From Thuidium tamariscinum (lineage: Eukaryota; Streptophyta; Bryopsida; Hypnales; Thuidiaceae), in assembly GCA_947034885.2 (NCBI GenBank), contig OX344756.2:14194098-14258097 (forward strand): a stretch of DNA of 64,000 bases. Reading direction: 5' to 3'. The translations under genes were made by a program, and so were the position numbers. Positions 11,978-23,118 of the stretch are shown one piece after another (positions within the stretch are counted from its first letter, which is position 1; every line of letters begins with the position of its first letter). Below the pieces are notes generated by a model, which was given only the letters and a program-made list of their open reading frames with translations, was not told the DNA's origin and ran no database searches.

Positions 11978-12700
11978 GGGTAGTTGCAAGAAAGGCCTCT
12001 CATTTTTTGTCTCGTTTGTGTTTTTCCTTTGGGAGTACTGTTTAATTAAAAATAATTTTCTTAAAAATGTGAAAAATATGTTTAGTGCATATAACTTTAA
12101 GAAGAAGGTACCCTATGAAGGAAAAATGTAGGAAAATTTTCTAACTAGGTGAACTAGAAAAGTGCAAATTCTCATAAAAAGGGGTACTTTCACATTTTAA
12201 TTTGTAAAAAATAGGAAAAGAATTTTTTTTTAAAAACTAAAAATTGAAAATTTTTGAAGGATTGATGATGATGATATTCCACCAAAAGAATTATTTTGAA
12301 ACCATTTTCAATGTTCAAAATTGTATGCGCAAGGGGCCCCTATTTGCATCAATGTAGAGGACATAAAATAATGTTTTTTAAGAATATGTTTGGTCAACTC
12401 ATAAATATTTAGTGTATAAATAGACCACACAAATTTCAAGTCTATATCATTAATTTTGGATACTCTACAGTAGTGAAAAACCCTAAATTGCAAAGTGTGA
12501 TAAATTAGGTAAATTAAAATTTAATTAAAAAATGTTTTTTGAATTTTTTTGAAAAATAAGGAATTTCTTTACTATCAAGTTGTCCATCTTCAATAAAAAT
12601 TTCAAGTACATTGGATTAATACCCCAAAAGTTATAACCAATGGCACAAAAGTCACTTCAATTGTGACGCCAAAAAGGACAGCCCTTTCTTGCAATCACCC
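11978..12700 (-). mobile_element. Family G MITE, copy g
   Basis: Begins GGGTAGTTGCAAGAAAGGCC, ends CCCTTTCTTGCAATCACCC, and is flanked by CTAA on both sides (11974-11977, 12701-12704). It is 723 bp, opposite in orientation to copy a, and non-coding. Confidence 0.8.
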
Positions 12701-12704
12701 CTAA

Positions 12705-12978
12705 TTATATGGAACTTTTCAATTTTACTTTCTATTTTAATTCAAAACCTTAAGATTTCTTCTTAAAGTGAATATTTTATTGAATTTTGAAGTCCATGGT
12801 CTATTCCAATGTTCTTTTATATATAGAAAAAATGCCACAAAATTAGTTTAGACTTTGATATTTGACACTAAAACATACAACTATTATAGAGAAATTTTTA
12901 CATGATTTTATTTTTCAACCTTTTATTTAAGTAGTTGTTTGAATTCTTTTTCAATAAAAGATGTTGGATATTTCCTCT
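12705..12978. other. AT-rich spacer
   Basis: Nothing is recognised here. Confidence 0.4.
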
Positions 12979-14420
12979 GGATCATTGCAAAAAATACTAT
13001 GCATTTTTTATAGCCTTTTTCAAAATACATATTTTTTGGAGTGCTTTGAAATTGAAAAAAAAAATGAAAAAAACGAAAAAAAAAAAAATTCTAATGTATA
13101 CACCTTTAAAAAAAGGAACCCTAGGAAGGAAAAGTATAGAGAAATTCTTGAAGTAGGTGACCTACAAAAGTGCAAACTCTCATGAAAATTGATAATTTTA
13201 CATTTTAATTTATAAAAAATAGATTTTCTTACAAAAGATCTTAAAATCACCCTTTTGGAAAGGATTGATGGTGATGAAATTTCACCAAAAGAATGATCTT
13301 AGAACCATCTTCAATATTAAAAAATTGTGCACATAGTAGTGTTGTACTATTGTTTAAACTCATGTGAAGGTTATAAATGGTTATATGCTTTATTACTATG
13401 AAAATAGACTATGAAAATTTCAACTCCAAATCATTAAATTTGGGGACTCCCAATGTAGTAAAAAACCTGAATTTGAGATTGTGACAAATGATCATAATTC
13501 ACTTTTAATTTTGAATACATTTTTAATTTTAGAAAAATCTAGGAGGATCATTGCAAGAAACACCATCCATTTTCTGTAGTATTTTGGAATTGGACGCTTT
13601 TTTCTTTGGAAGAACTATTTGATTAGAAAAACAATTTAAAAAAAAAATATGAAAAATATGTCCAATGTGTACACTTAAAGAAGAAGGTACCCTATGAAGG
13701 AAAAGCTTAGGAAAATTCTCTAAGTAGGAGAATTAGAAAAATGCAAAATCTCATGAAAATAGACATATTTACATTTTAATTTGTAAAAAATAGGAAAAGT
13801 TATTTTTCTGAAATCTAAAAATTTTCCATTTGGAAAGCATTGATGGTGATGAGATTTCACCAAAAAAATAATCTTAGTACCATCATCAATGGGCGAAAAT
13901 TGCGTACAATGTAAGTGTTGTTTGCACGCATGTGAAGGCATCAAATAATGTATTTTTAGATTTCCTTTGGTAGGAATATGCTTTTCTACTATGCAAATGC
14001 ATCATAAAAATTTCAACTTTAGATCATTAAATTTGGAGACTCCTAATGCAGTAAAAAACCCTAAACCTCAATTTGTGACAAATTAACAAAAATGAATTTT
14101 AAATACAAAATGATTGTTTTTTAATTTATAAAAAATAAGAGATGTAAAAACCATCAAATTAGAGAGGTTCACTAATTATTTCATATTCTCTAATCTTTAA
14201 ATTCAAAAGTTATAGTAGAAATGAACGTCACTCCAATTGTGATGGAAAATAGGACCAATGCTTTTTGCAATCACCCAAGATCTAATTATCATCAAATTAG
14301 ACATCTCCAATAATTATTTCATGTTTTGAGGACTTTGGATTTGGCAAAAGTTCAAAAGAGAATTAACAACATTACTTCAATTGTAATGTCAAATAGGACC
14401 AATGTTTCTTGCATTGATCC
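12979..14420 (-). mobile_element. Family G MITE, copy o, interrupted by copy f
   Basis: Begins GGATCATTGCAAAAAATACT, ends ATGTTTCTTGCATTGATCC, and is flanked by CTCT at 12975-12978 and 14421-14424. Removing the inner copy at 13545-14276 leaves about 706 bp, the normal family length, which confirms the nesting. Confidence 0.75.
13545..14276 (-). mobile_element. Family G MITE, copy f, nested in copy o
   Basis: Begins GGATCATTGCAAGAAACACC, ends TGCTTTTTGCAATCACCC, 732 bp. The flanking tetramers are AGGA and AAGA, one mismatch, as expected for a somewhat aged duplication. Confidence 0.75.
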
Positions 14421-14595
14421 CTCTCAGTAATATATTTTTTATTTTTCTTCCATAATAAAATGACGAATAACAAATCTACAAATCATCGTCCAATGTAGTA
14501 TTTTGGCAACTTTTTTTTTCTTTATTTGAATTTTAGTTATAAATACAACCTTTTAGGGTTAGAGTCCAACTAATTGATAAAATGAAGCTCATCAA

Positions 14596-15327
14596 GGGTC
14601 ATTGCAAGAAACACCAGTCCTATTTCGTGTCACAACGCGAATCACTTTTTTGTTTTCCACTATAACTTTTGGAGATTAAGTCCAATGAACATGAAATTTG
14701 TATTGAACATACCTAACTTGAAGTTTATTAGATCCCTTATTTTTCAGAAATTAAAAATAATAATTTTATATTTAAAAAACATTTTCGTTCAGCTGTCACA
14801 AAATTACGTTATGGTTATCATTACATTTGCAGTGCCTAAATTTAATGATTTGAAGACGAAACTTTCATGGTCTATTTGCATAGGTGTAAAACCTATAAAT
14901 TCCAAATAAAAATCTAAAAATATGTTTTTTTAATGTCCTCCACATGAGTACAAATTTTTTCCCGTGGCATGCAATTTTTGAACATTGATGATGGTTCTAA
15001 GATCGTTCTATTGGTTGAATCTCATCAAAATCAACTTTCCTCAAATGGCCAATTTTTAGTTTTTCTTAAAATTGATTTTCCTATATTTTACAAATTAAAA
15101 TGTGGAAGTACTAATTTTCATGAGATTTTGCACTTTTCTAGATTTCCTACTTAGAGATTTTTCATATGCCTTTTCTTTCTAGGGTACCTTCTTCTTAAAG
15201 GTTTATACATGAAACATATTTTTCACTTTTTTTAAAACTTTTTTTTCTAATTTTAAAGTACTCCCGAAAAAAAAAGACTACATTTGAAAACGCTACACTT
15301 TTTGCACGGTGTTTCTTGCAATGACCC
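14596..15327 (+). mobile_element. Family G MITE, copy b
   Basis: Begins GGGTCATTGCAAGAAACACC, ends GGTGTTTCTTGCAATGACCC, 732 bp, flanked by TCAA on both sides (14592-14595, 15328-15331). It is the closest relative of copy a in the window, along the full length and in the same orientation. Confidence 0.85.
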
Positions 15328-15331
15328 TCAA

Positions 15332-16330
15332 CTTAAATTCTTAAAACATTTTAAGAATTTGTAAAACTCCTAAAATTCAAGATTTCTATTTCAAATTTTT
15401 CAATTTAAATTATGGGCATATAATTATGGAGTGCTCTTCTAAGTGCTGATTTTTTAAATTTTAGAACAATGCATCAAATTCATTTGTAGGCGCCATGATG
15501 TTTTAAACAATAATGTATACATAATTATTTAATTCTGAATAAGAATTCAAGATTTTAAAGTATATTCAATACTTGATATGAATTGTTTCTATATTTTTAT
15601 TCAAAATTCAAAATATTTTCAAATTTTCATTAAAAAATCTAAAACTATTTTAGGCTTACAATTTATATAAGAGTATAAGACATGTGATTTCATCTTTGAA
15701 AAATAAAAATAAGGAGTTCCATTCATACATTGATACATAGTTGTAAAATGTGAACATGCATAGAAAAAACTCTAAATTTTAAAATGCAATCATAGAAATA
15801 AAAACTTCAAGGATTATGGATAAAGATGCCATACAAGTTCAATGTATTCTATAATACCTATAAGACATTGAATACAAACTTGAAGAGTGACATGAATAAT
15901 ATGGTCCAACACATTGTTAGTCCTTTGATTTTAGAAACAAGACATAATAATTATGGATTTGTTAAATTGAAGATATTCACACAACCAACCAAAAAATTGT
16001 AACATATATCTTCACAAAGATCCAATCTGAGGCTACAAACTAGGTAGTGACATGTTTAAATTCCTCAAACAGGCCAAAGTATTGGAATATTGCCAGTTTA
16101 ACAAATATGATGTTACTTGCACCCTTTAAGCAATACATGATCAACGTGTGCCCCAGGCCTCAACTCAAAACAGATGATTGAAATTGATATAATCAAACTA
16201 TGAAACATTATACCACTATGCAATAGTGATTCCACTTGCCGTTCTTCGTTTTCATTCGATCTAGCCATGATCTCTAGTTCTCTACCTATCTTTTTCAAAG
16301 GGCAAAACATAATCGCTAACTTGCACAGTA
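15332..16330. other. AT-rich DNA grading into a less AT-rich island
   Basis: No gene is called. From about 16.0 kb the composition shifts toward the island that contains ORF copy A. An ORF of 84 codons at 16113-16367 on the minus strand has no recognisable motif. Confidence 0.35.
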
Positions 16331-16684
16331 TCAGGTGACACAAATTGCAAGTCCATGTAGAATACATCCAGACGATGAATGTTATCTTACAACCTTGATG
16401 TCAATACTTCACCACGCACCAATACTGTACTTTGAACCGAAAAACCCGAAAGCTATACAAATTTATTTAGAAATGACTACTACATCCTACATCCCAAGCA
16501 AGGACTGGCCCAGAAGTAAACCGGTCTCCGAGAATTTTTGATTGGAGAGCGCCAGACGTCGAAGAGATTGAAGCAATTGACGACTCCAACAGCAGTCGAT
16601 CAAGCTCAGGAGGAGGCCGTTTATTCACTTCAGTCGTACTCCCCTCAGACAGCAGTGAAACTGAATTCCCAACACGACATTGAT

Positions 16685-16936
16685 TCACAGATAGTCCCAA
16701 ATTACGAAGCTTTTGTCAGTTTTCTTCGGTGGACCACTGCTAGTCAGAGCAGATGCGATATCAAATCTTGGTTGCTCACCAGCATCCCCTAGCGGTGCCT
16801 CAATTGCAACACCTCGCCCGATTTCTCTGAGTCCTGCCCCTTCTGCTGCTGCTGCATCAATTCCTTCCCCTCCTGCATCTACCGGTGCTCCGTCGGGTGC
16901 TTCCATTCCAGCGCCGAGAGCGCCGAGTTCAGCCAT
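16685..16936 (-). CDS. Small Ala/Gly-rich protein, family member A
   Basis: This ORF of 83 codons starts in a favourable plant context (CGACCATGGCT). Residues 1-52 are rich in Ala, Gly and acidic residues. The C-terminal part has RFD at 57-59, GPPKK at 68-72 and ends DKSFVIWDYL. The same order, with conservative changes, occurs in copy B (GPPKRSDKCFELWDK) and copy C (GPLPRKSNGSYELLPK), which supports a real coding family. No signal peptide, membrane segment or known domain is seen. A possible TATA box lies about 350 bp upstream on the same strand. The ORF could be a first exon or a remnant rather than a complete gene. The function is unknown. Confidence 0.5.
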   Translation of the reverse strand: MAELGALGAGMEAPDGAPVDAGGEGIDAAAAEGAGLREIGRGVAIEAPLGDAGEQPRFDIASALTSSGPPKKTDKSFVIWDYL

Positions 16937-17284
16937 GGTCGAAGATTATCCCTCGTCGCCTAAAACGCAAGTAATATATTAACCAGCACGTCCTCGATCC
17001 CTGATTGCTCAAATCGAAAATTAATGCATTACTTTTAAGAATCGATCGAGAGTGCTTCTACGGTACGTATCGTCGCTCCGATTGATCGAAGTGCGCACGT
17101 GCGGGCAATTGCACCAAGATAACAAATTCGTCGATATAGCCAGTCGATCTGAGAGTCGTCTGTGGGAGTGGAGTGGATATTGTGTGAGCAGAAATGGAAA
17201 GGCCGGATGCAAGAGCTAACAATGGATTGTTCAATTAAGGCTGCTAACTAGAGACTGAAGCGCAAACTAGCTAAAATGACACCA

Positions 17285-17293
17285 CTATATATG
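17285..17293 (-). promoter_or_regulatory. Possible TATA box upstream of copy A
   Basis: On the minus strand this reads CATATATAG, about 350 bp before the proposed ATG of copy A. It is suggested by position only. In an AT-rich genome such matches are common. Confidence 0.3.
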
Positions 17294-18084
17294 CATGGAC
17301 GTCTTGTCGCACGCAAGGGAATTGATTTGATTCTATTAGATCGATGACTAGTCGAGGTACGTCCAAGCAACTCAATTCAGCGAGCAGGAATGAAATGAAG
17401 GTGTGCAAGCGCGGTACTGGATCGATCAACGCGCCTGTAGGAGGGAAGATCGAGAGAAGTACTGCCTAGCGAAAAACATACAATGGCATGCTGCAATGGA
17501 AACTTGAACGTCAATTTCGTTGAATTGGCGATATTCCATTCCTTTGGCGCGGTTCAGGACGTGCAGCCTGAAGCCAAAATCTGAATTCATATGGCCTAAA
17601 ATTAGCGACACTTCTATTTACGAAAGTATACTGGATGCCACGATTCTCGGTTGTGCGAATAACGCCAATTTAACGCTCGTGTCGACGAAATTGACGTTCA
17701 TGTACGTCGCTCCCGAGGATGTCGATTCTTTGGACAAGTTCTAGCTAGTCGGGTGTCGTCAAGGGAGACGAAGTTATACCGTTAAGCATATCGTGCAGGC
17801 GTTTGAGTTGAAGTAGCTAACCGCTCTCCGTGTGCGTCATGTAGTGGGATATTCCTGCGGGGTGTAGTGGTGGCGTCGTGGTCGGCAATCGTGCTAGCTG
17901 GGATCTCGATCCTCCCGAAGTTCGGACGGATGCGTTTGCGGCAGCCCCAGGATGGGCTGGGGTCGGAGAAAATGCAGTGCTGAGGATTTCTGAGTTTACC
18001 CGCGTGCATCGTGCAGGCAGGTTTACGAGAATCCGAGTCAGATCCATGTCCAAGGAGGCTCCATTGGAATCCCCAGCTCAATCG

Positions 18085-18111
18085 ATGGTCCCACAACAAT
18101 CGTGGGACCAT
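18085..18111. repeat. Perfect short hairpin
   Basis: ATGGTCCCAC and GTGGGACCAT form a perfect 10-bp stem around a 7-nt loop. It is too short for a typical plant microRNA precursor. Confidence 0.6.
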
Positions 18112-18504
18112 GTACGTACCCCATGATGCTCATTTTAACTCCGGGGAATGATTCAATTAATGTGGGCAGGGTTGCCTGTGTTTGTTGCAGAAACGGAAGC
18201 GGGGTGGATGTGTGATACAGGTAAGTGCAGGTGAGCTGACGTTGCAAGTTTTCTCGAACGTGTGACGGAGCAGCTGCCTGCTACCTGATGTGCGTCCCCC
18301 GACTCAGGGGAGGGAAAATCCGAACGTGGGTATACGGTGGGGTCCGCGACGACTGTCGGAGTGTCGGCGAAACCTTCAATTCAACGGCCTCCACTCACAT
18401 CTTGTGGATCTGTATTGCAAAACGGGCGGAGCCTATTTTTATTAATTTTTTTTGGACAAAAGTATTTAAAGAGATCTTTACTGCAAGAGAAATAAAATGG
18501 AGGA

Positions 18505-18753
18505 CACTAAATCCTCCGGAGAGTGGATTTACCTCAGGGCAGTCAGGGGGAAATGCAGGAATTTTTTATTTTTTGCATACAATTTTTTTTACCAATTCTC
18601 AATCATATTTGCAATCAGAGACCCCAAACTAGTGGGATGAGGTCTAGTACATACCCTTGACATAGTACAATATAGGGGGCTTTCTTTTCCACTTTCACCC
18701 TAAAAAATCCCTCAATTACCCTGCTGGGCCCAGTTCGAATAAAGGATTTAGTG
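18505..18753. mobile_element. Candidate CACTA-type MITE
   Basis: GACACTAAATCCT at the left and its mirror AGGATTTAGTGTC at the right bound about 250 bp. The ends resemble those at 6231-6758, but the flanking trinucleotides do not match, so this is tentative. Confidence 0.4.
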
Positions 18754-19136
18754 TCTTGCAATGAAAATACGGTTACCCAGACGCATACGGCTTGGGCATT
18801 GGCAATCAACAAATCCCGCAACAAATGGACGACAGACTAAAATACTAGGGACAACCCAATAATTTACAGTACTCCATATAATCTACGTTCCCCCTCGCAT
18901 GATTCTATGCGGCGGCCAGTGGGTTCTAAAGGGGGAAATCCAGAACTTACTACAGTGGGAACTGGGCATTAAGAAAAGGATTCTAGACATCAAGAAAATG
19001 CCGAATAACGAGCGGGAGTTCAATCCAGCATTCCAGCATTCCAGGTGGCTATAATGAGCTACAACTCCATTTGTTAGTTTGAAAAACAAAACAGTGAGCG
19101 ATAATTAGTTCCATATCAAGTAGAAACGGCGAACTC
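18754..19136. other. Intergenic DNA
   Basis: Nothing is recognised. The ORFs here are short and lack motifs. Confidence 0.4.
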
Positions 19137-19153
19137 AAAATTAAGAAAATGTC

Positions 19154-19198
19154 TTAATTATGCAGTGGGCTCGCCCATTTGTTCAAAAAAAAAAAAAA
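19154..19198 (+). mobile_element. Severely 5'-truncated LINE tail
   Basis: Only the last part of a LINE 3' end is present: ATGCAGTGGGCTCGCCCATT, then TTGTTC and a poly-A run. It is bracketed by the 17-bp direct repeat AAAATTAAGAAAATGTC (19137-19153 and 19199-19215). The same tail, in the opposite orientation, ends the larger LINE fragment at 20081-20745. The exact duplication shows insertion by target-primed reverse transcription that copied only about 45 bp including the A-tail. Confidence 0.8.
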
Positions 19199-19215
19199 AA
19201 AATTAAGAAAATGTC

Positions 19216-20066
19216 AAGAGCAGCCACGAGGGTAAAATTAGGAAAGTCCATGAACGCACGCTCTCCTAATAGTTGGGAGCTCCCCTTGAACACGATCTAG
19301 GGACCGTCGATGTTGATAAGCCCACAGCCCCGATCTTCTGCCCGCATGATGGAGCCTTCGAAGTTCGAAACCTGCAAGACGGTCGGGGTGAACTGGCCCC
19401 TGGCTGGCTGGCTCTCTCAGGCCCTCCAAGAGTTAGTTGTTACTGACTTTGAAATAGTTGTTGTTTATTTCTTGAACACTGATTTGTTCTGATCAGGGGA
19501 TTAGTGTCACCTTAATAATAACTACAGTGGATCCCATTGTAACGGGACCAAAGAAGGTTCATCAAGCTATGGGGTTTTATTGAGAAGTTGTCTAGATGTT
19601 ATATATCTCAGTTTAGCAAGAATGAATGAATAAATTTTTTAAATGGATGAATGAATGATAAAAAAATTGGATGAAAACTTGACAACCTTGTGATGCATGT
19701 AATTGTGAGACAATTTAGATTTAATGTATGATAAGAATGGAGCATACAACAATGCAATGACACTCAAAGGATTTCATCAAGTTGCAAGGGTTTACTAAGA
19801 AAATGTTTGGATGTTATTAGGGTTTAGCAAGAACAAAAAAAATGAAGAATTGTACAAATGAAAATGTCGAATATGAAATTGTGATTGAAGCATTTATTAA
19901 AGGCAATTCAACTACAATAGTCATTCTTTTTGGAGGCCAATTTTATATGTTACCTATACAATTAGAGATTTAGTAACTATAGAACTTTATTTTTATGGAT
20001 ATTACTAGTACAATATAATAACCTTTCAATTAGCACTAATGCAAGATAGTTTAATTATGGAAAATT
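19216..20066. other. Intergenic DNA
   Basis: No gene is recognised. 19560-19900 contains a weak internal repetition (TTCATCAAG..TGGGGTTTTAT and TTTCATCAAGTTGCAAGGG). Confidence 0.35.
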
Positions 20067-20080
20067 TATGTTGTACTATT

Positions 20081-20745
20081 TTATTTTATTTTTTGAACAA
20101 CTGAACAGAGCCCACTGCATTAAGAACCGAGTAACGTACAAGTCCAGGCCGGGAGGCCGGAAACAAAAGTGAAAGCCCAGGTCGATGGCCAGAGAGAGAC
20201 GCCGACCCAACCTAAACAAAACTACACTCCGGAGGTCTGATCCTATTCCACACTATCTCGTCATTTTCCCTTTTAGATGCGATGACGGATGATTGGAGCC
20301 AAATGCTCTCGAACTTGTCCCGAGCTCTACTTGCCTGATGAGGGTTAACTCGCACCTTGGTCTTCATTTTCATAAGAGCTGCCTTTCCTGAATCCAGAGT
20401 GGCCTCCCATAACAGTTGTTGCAGATGTTCCTTCGGCCAAGTGTTGTTGGCAAACACCTTACTATTCCTAGCAATCCAGATCATCCATAACGCGTGACCC
20501 CGCAACAAGGACCACAAAGTTTTAACCTCTTGAAATTGACGAGGGAGGGAAGCTCCAAAAATACACTGCGTGACGGCTAGGCGAGGGTGTGTTCTTGCTT
20601 GATTCCCCCGAACATATATGGTGAACTATTGATTGGGCATAGTCCCAAACCAACTGCACTTGGTGACAACCATAAAATCTGTGTGTAGGGGTCTCCTCCT
20701 TTGCATCAGTACAGCACTCACAAATAACGCTAATCCCGCGGTTAA
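20081..20745 (-). mobile_element. 5'-truncated LINE (non-LTR retrotransposon)
   Basis: On the minus strand the fragment starts inside a zf-RVT-like zinc-binding region (CECC followed by HRFYGC and VWDYA). It continues into the C-terminal block LWMIWIARNSKVFAN and ends in a 3' UTR with an A-rich tail at 20081-20097. It is flanked by the exact 14-bp duplication TATGTTGTACTATT at 20067-20080 and 20746-20759. The endonuclease and the reverse transcriptase core are missing. It is of the plant L1-like type. Confidence 0.85.
20212..20740 (-). pseudogene. LINE ORF2 C-terminal fragment, frameshifted
   Basis: Two frames are needed to read this remnant. The first, from about 20740 to 20630, encodes the zf-RVT-like part (GISVICECC, HRFYGCHQVQLVWDYAQ). 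The second, to 20212, encodes the conserved C-terminal tail, including FGASLPRQF, LWMIWIARNS and NTWPKEHLQQLLWEA. The frame change lies near 20630. Everything N-terminal, including the polymerase site, was lost at insertion, so it cannot be active. It is identified from the zinc-ligand pattern and the W-x-IW-x-x-RN signature common downstream of zf-RVT in plant LINEs. Confidence 0.75.
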
Positions 20746-21602
20746 TATGTTGTACTATTAGTGCAAATCATTGTAGGTGCATGCACTTGGAGTCCAAACA
20801 AGTTAACAAGCATAATAATACCATTGGATAAATAGAAATAAAATGTAGTTTATCATAAATGAAATGAAATTTTAAGTGGCTAACAATTGGTGTAGTAGTG
20901 GGACCAAATGAATGCATAAAGTACTTGGGTGATTGCAAGAAACACTTGTCCTATTTTGTGTCATATGGTGTATGCTGATTTGTTTTTTGGCCATAACTTT
21001 TGTATTTTGCCTTCAAATGACTCAAGATTTTATAGAGAAGGTACTCATAACTATTATACACATTCCATAATTTTTTTCATGATTTTCAAAAATGATTTAC
21101 TATCAAAAAATAGACCCCAATTGAATGTCACACTTTGCAATTTAGGGTTTTTTTGAACTAATGAGTGCCTTTTTTTAAATGATTTTGAGATGAAATTTGG
21201 ATGAGATGGTCTTCTAGTAGATTTCTAGCTCTCCAAAGAATGATTTTTAAAAATAATTAGTTTTATGTGGTGTGGAAGTCTACAAAGTGAACTTCTTTCT
21301 ACTTGTATTTTGAAACATATAAAATATTATTTTGGTGGATTTTTTGGTAAATGACCATCTCTATAGAGTTGTTGCAAATAGACACTTTTTATTTCTGTAT
21401 TTACTGATTTTTACTATTTTTACCTAATTTAAACATGAAGGTATGTATTTTCTTGAAATTTGGTACTTTTCAAATTCTCCTACTTAAAGAATTTTTCTAT
21501 ACAACTCCTTCCGTGAATCCGTGGGAGCATGGATACCTTTGTTTTAACTCCTAAAGGACCATTGTCCCCTCGTAGAACAATTTGGAGTTTGGGTAGGTTC
21601 CA

Positions 21603-22333
21603 GGGTGAGTTCAAGAAAGACCGGTCCTATTTCACATTATGATCAAAGAAACAATGTTGTTTTTGGCAATAACTTTTGATGCATGAATCTTATAAGTTTG
21701 AAATTTTTATTGGAGATGCCTAATTTGATGTTAATCAAATCCCTTATTTTTTGAAAATTTTAAAATTAATTTTATAATTAATTTTTAATTTAGCTAATTT
21801 GTCACAATTAGGAATTTTAAGGTTTTTACTACATTAGGAATATCCAAATTTAATGATTTAGAGCTCAAAATTTCATGGTCTATTTGCAATTTTTCATAGC
21901 AGGGAATCATATATCCAGCAAAGGAAATTTGAAAATATATTATTTTATGCCCTCTACATGAGTACAAACAATACTTTCATTGCATGCAATTTTTTAACAT
22001 TGAAGATGGTTTTTAAATAATTCTTTTGGTGAAATATAATCATCATCAAATATTCCTTAATGGACAATTTTTAGTTTCTCAAAAAAAAAATTCCCTATTT
22101 TTTACAAATTAAAATATAAAAGTGCCTATTTTCATGAGATTTTGCACTTTTCTAGTTCACCTACTTAGAAAATTTTCCTACACTTTTCCTTCTTAGGATT
22201 CTTCTTCAAGACATTAAGAATATTTTTCATATATTTTTAAAAATTGTTTTTTTATTTTTAAAGTACTCCCGAAAAATCAGGATTAATATGGCCAAAGTGT
22301 ACAAAAACCGGTCAGTCTTTCTTGAGCTCACCT
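21603..22333 (+). mobile_element. Family G MITE, copy k, nested in T8
   Basis: Begins GGGTGAGTTCAAGAAAGACC and ends GGTCAGTCTTTCTTGAGCTC ACCT, 731 bp. Both ends carry the same variant (TTCAAG/CTTGAG instead of TTGCAAG/CTTGCAA). The flanking tetramers do not match. Confidence 0.7.
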
Positions 22334-22753
22334 TCTGATGGTCTCAATTTTTGATGGAACTATTTAAAAAATTTTGAAAATTTTTGAAAATTTTTAAGGA
22401 TGTGTATTTCTATAAGAGATTCATGGACATATAATTTTTATTCCAATCGGGTAACTATTGGATGAAAAAATTATAGGTTGTTTTAAGCAAATTTTGATTC
22501 AAGGGGCAAGCTGGGCTGCAAAAATTTCATTGGCTGGAGAGGGGTTAGGGCTTGCAAAAATAAGCTGCAAGTGTGGGCAATGGGCAAGAATGAAGGGCCT
22601 TCAAATGCCCTTCTGACAAATTTCACACAGTGCACAATATACTACCTTCCTATGTCTTTGTATTGATTGTCTCTAATGTCTATGGATTTTGTATGGATGA
22701 GATGGAGGTAGATGGAGAATAATCCCCCTATGAAGATACATTGTTTGTTTGGA

Positions 22754-23118
22754 TGTTTGTTTGTTACGTTGAGATCTCCCTGACCGTGAGTCCCTCGGGT
22801 GCATGTTTGGTACCGTCACAAAGCCCTCAGCGAGGAGGGGTGCACAGGCTTTGATTCATGGTGTTCCAACCTACGGCATGAAAGTTATTGAATTTTGAAG
22901 TTTCTATACTTTAAAAAAATTGTTTGTTTGTTACGTTGAGATCTCCCGGACCGTGAGTCCCCCTGGTGCGTGTTTGGTACCGTCAGAAAGTCCTTGACAA
23001 GGAGGGGTGCACGGGCTTTGATTCATGGTGTTCTAACCTATGGCATGAAAGTTATTGAATTTTGAAGTTTCTATACATTAAAAAAATTAGACCGTGGCAA
23101 TGGCACGGGCCACCCTAG
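22754..23118 (+). mobile_element. Helitron-like 3' end with a tandemly duplicated body
   Basis: A unit of about 167 bp beginning TGTTTGTTTGTTACGTTGAG is present twice (from 22754 and 22921). After the second copy, a hairpin with stem CCGTG (23092-23096) and CACGG (23104-23108) is followed by CTAG at 23115-23118 and T, the Helitron 3' signature. It is related to 3531-3773. The 5' end is undefined and no Rep/helicase is present. Confidence 0.65.

Larger units (their letters stand above)
16937..18300. other. Less AT-rich upstream region of copy A
   Basis: The island is noticeably less AT-rich than its surroundings and has many CGATCGAT- and GTACGTAC-like words. Overlapping ORFs of 60-109 codons on both strands at 17426-18247 have no recognisable domain, so none is called. 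It may hold the promoter and 5' leader of copy A. A perfect 10-bp stem hairpin is at 18085-18111. Confidence 0.4.

Noticed and set aside
16467..16700. 77-codon minus-strand ORF overlapping copy A
   Set aside because: Its apparent start is a TTG, not an ATG. An upstream in-frame stop and the alignment of copy A with B past any plausible splice donor argue against it being a continuation exon.
17782..18126. Overlapping ORFs of 82-109 codons near 18 kb
   Set aside because: No domain, no conserved counterpart near copies B, C or D, and open on both strands because of local composition.
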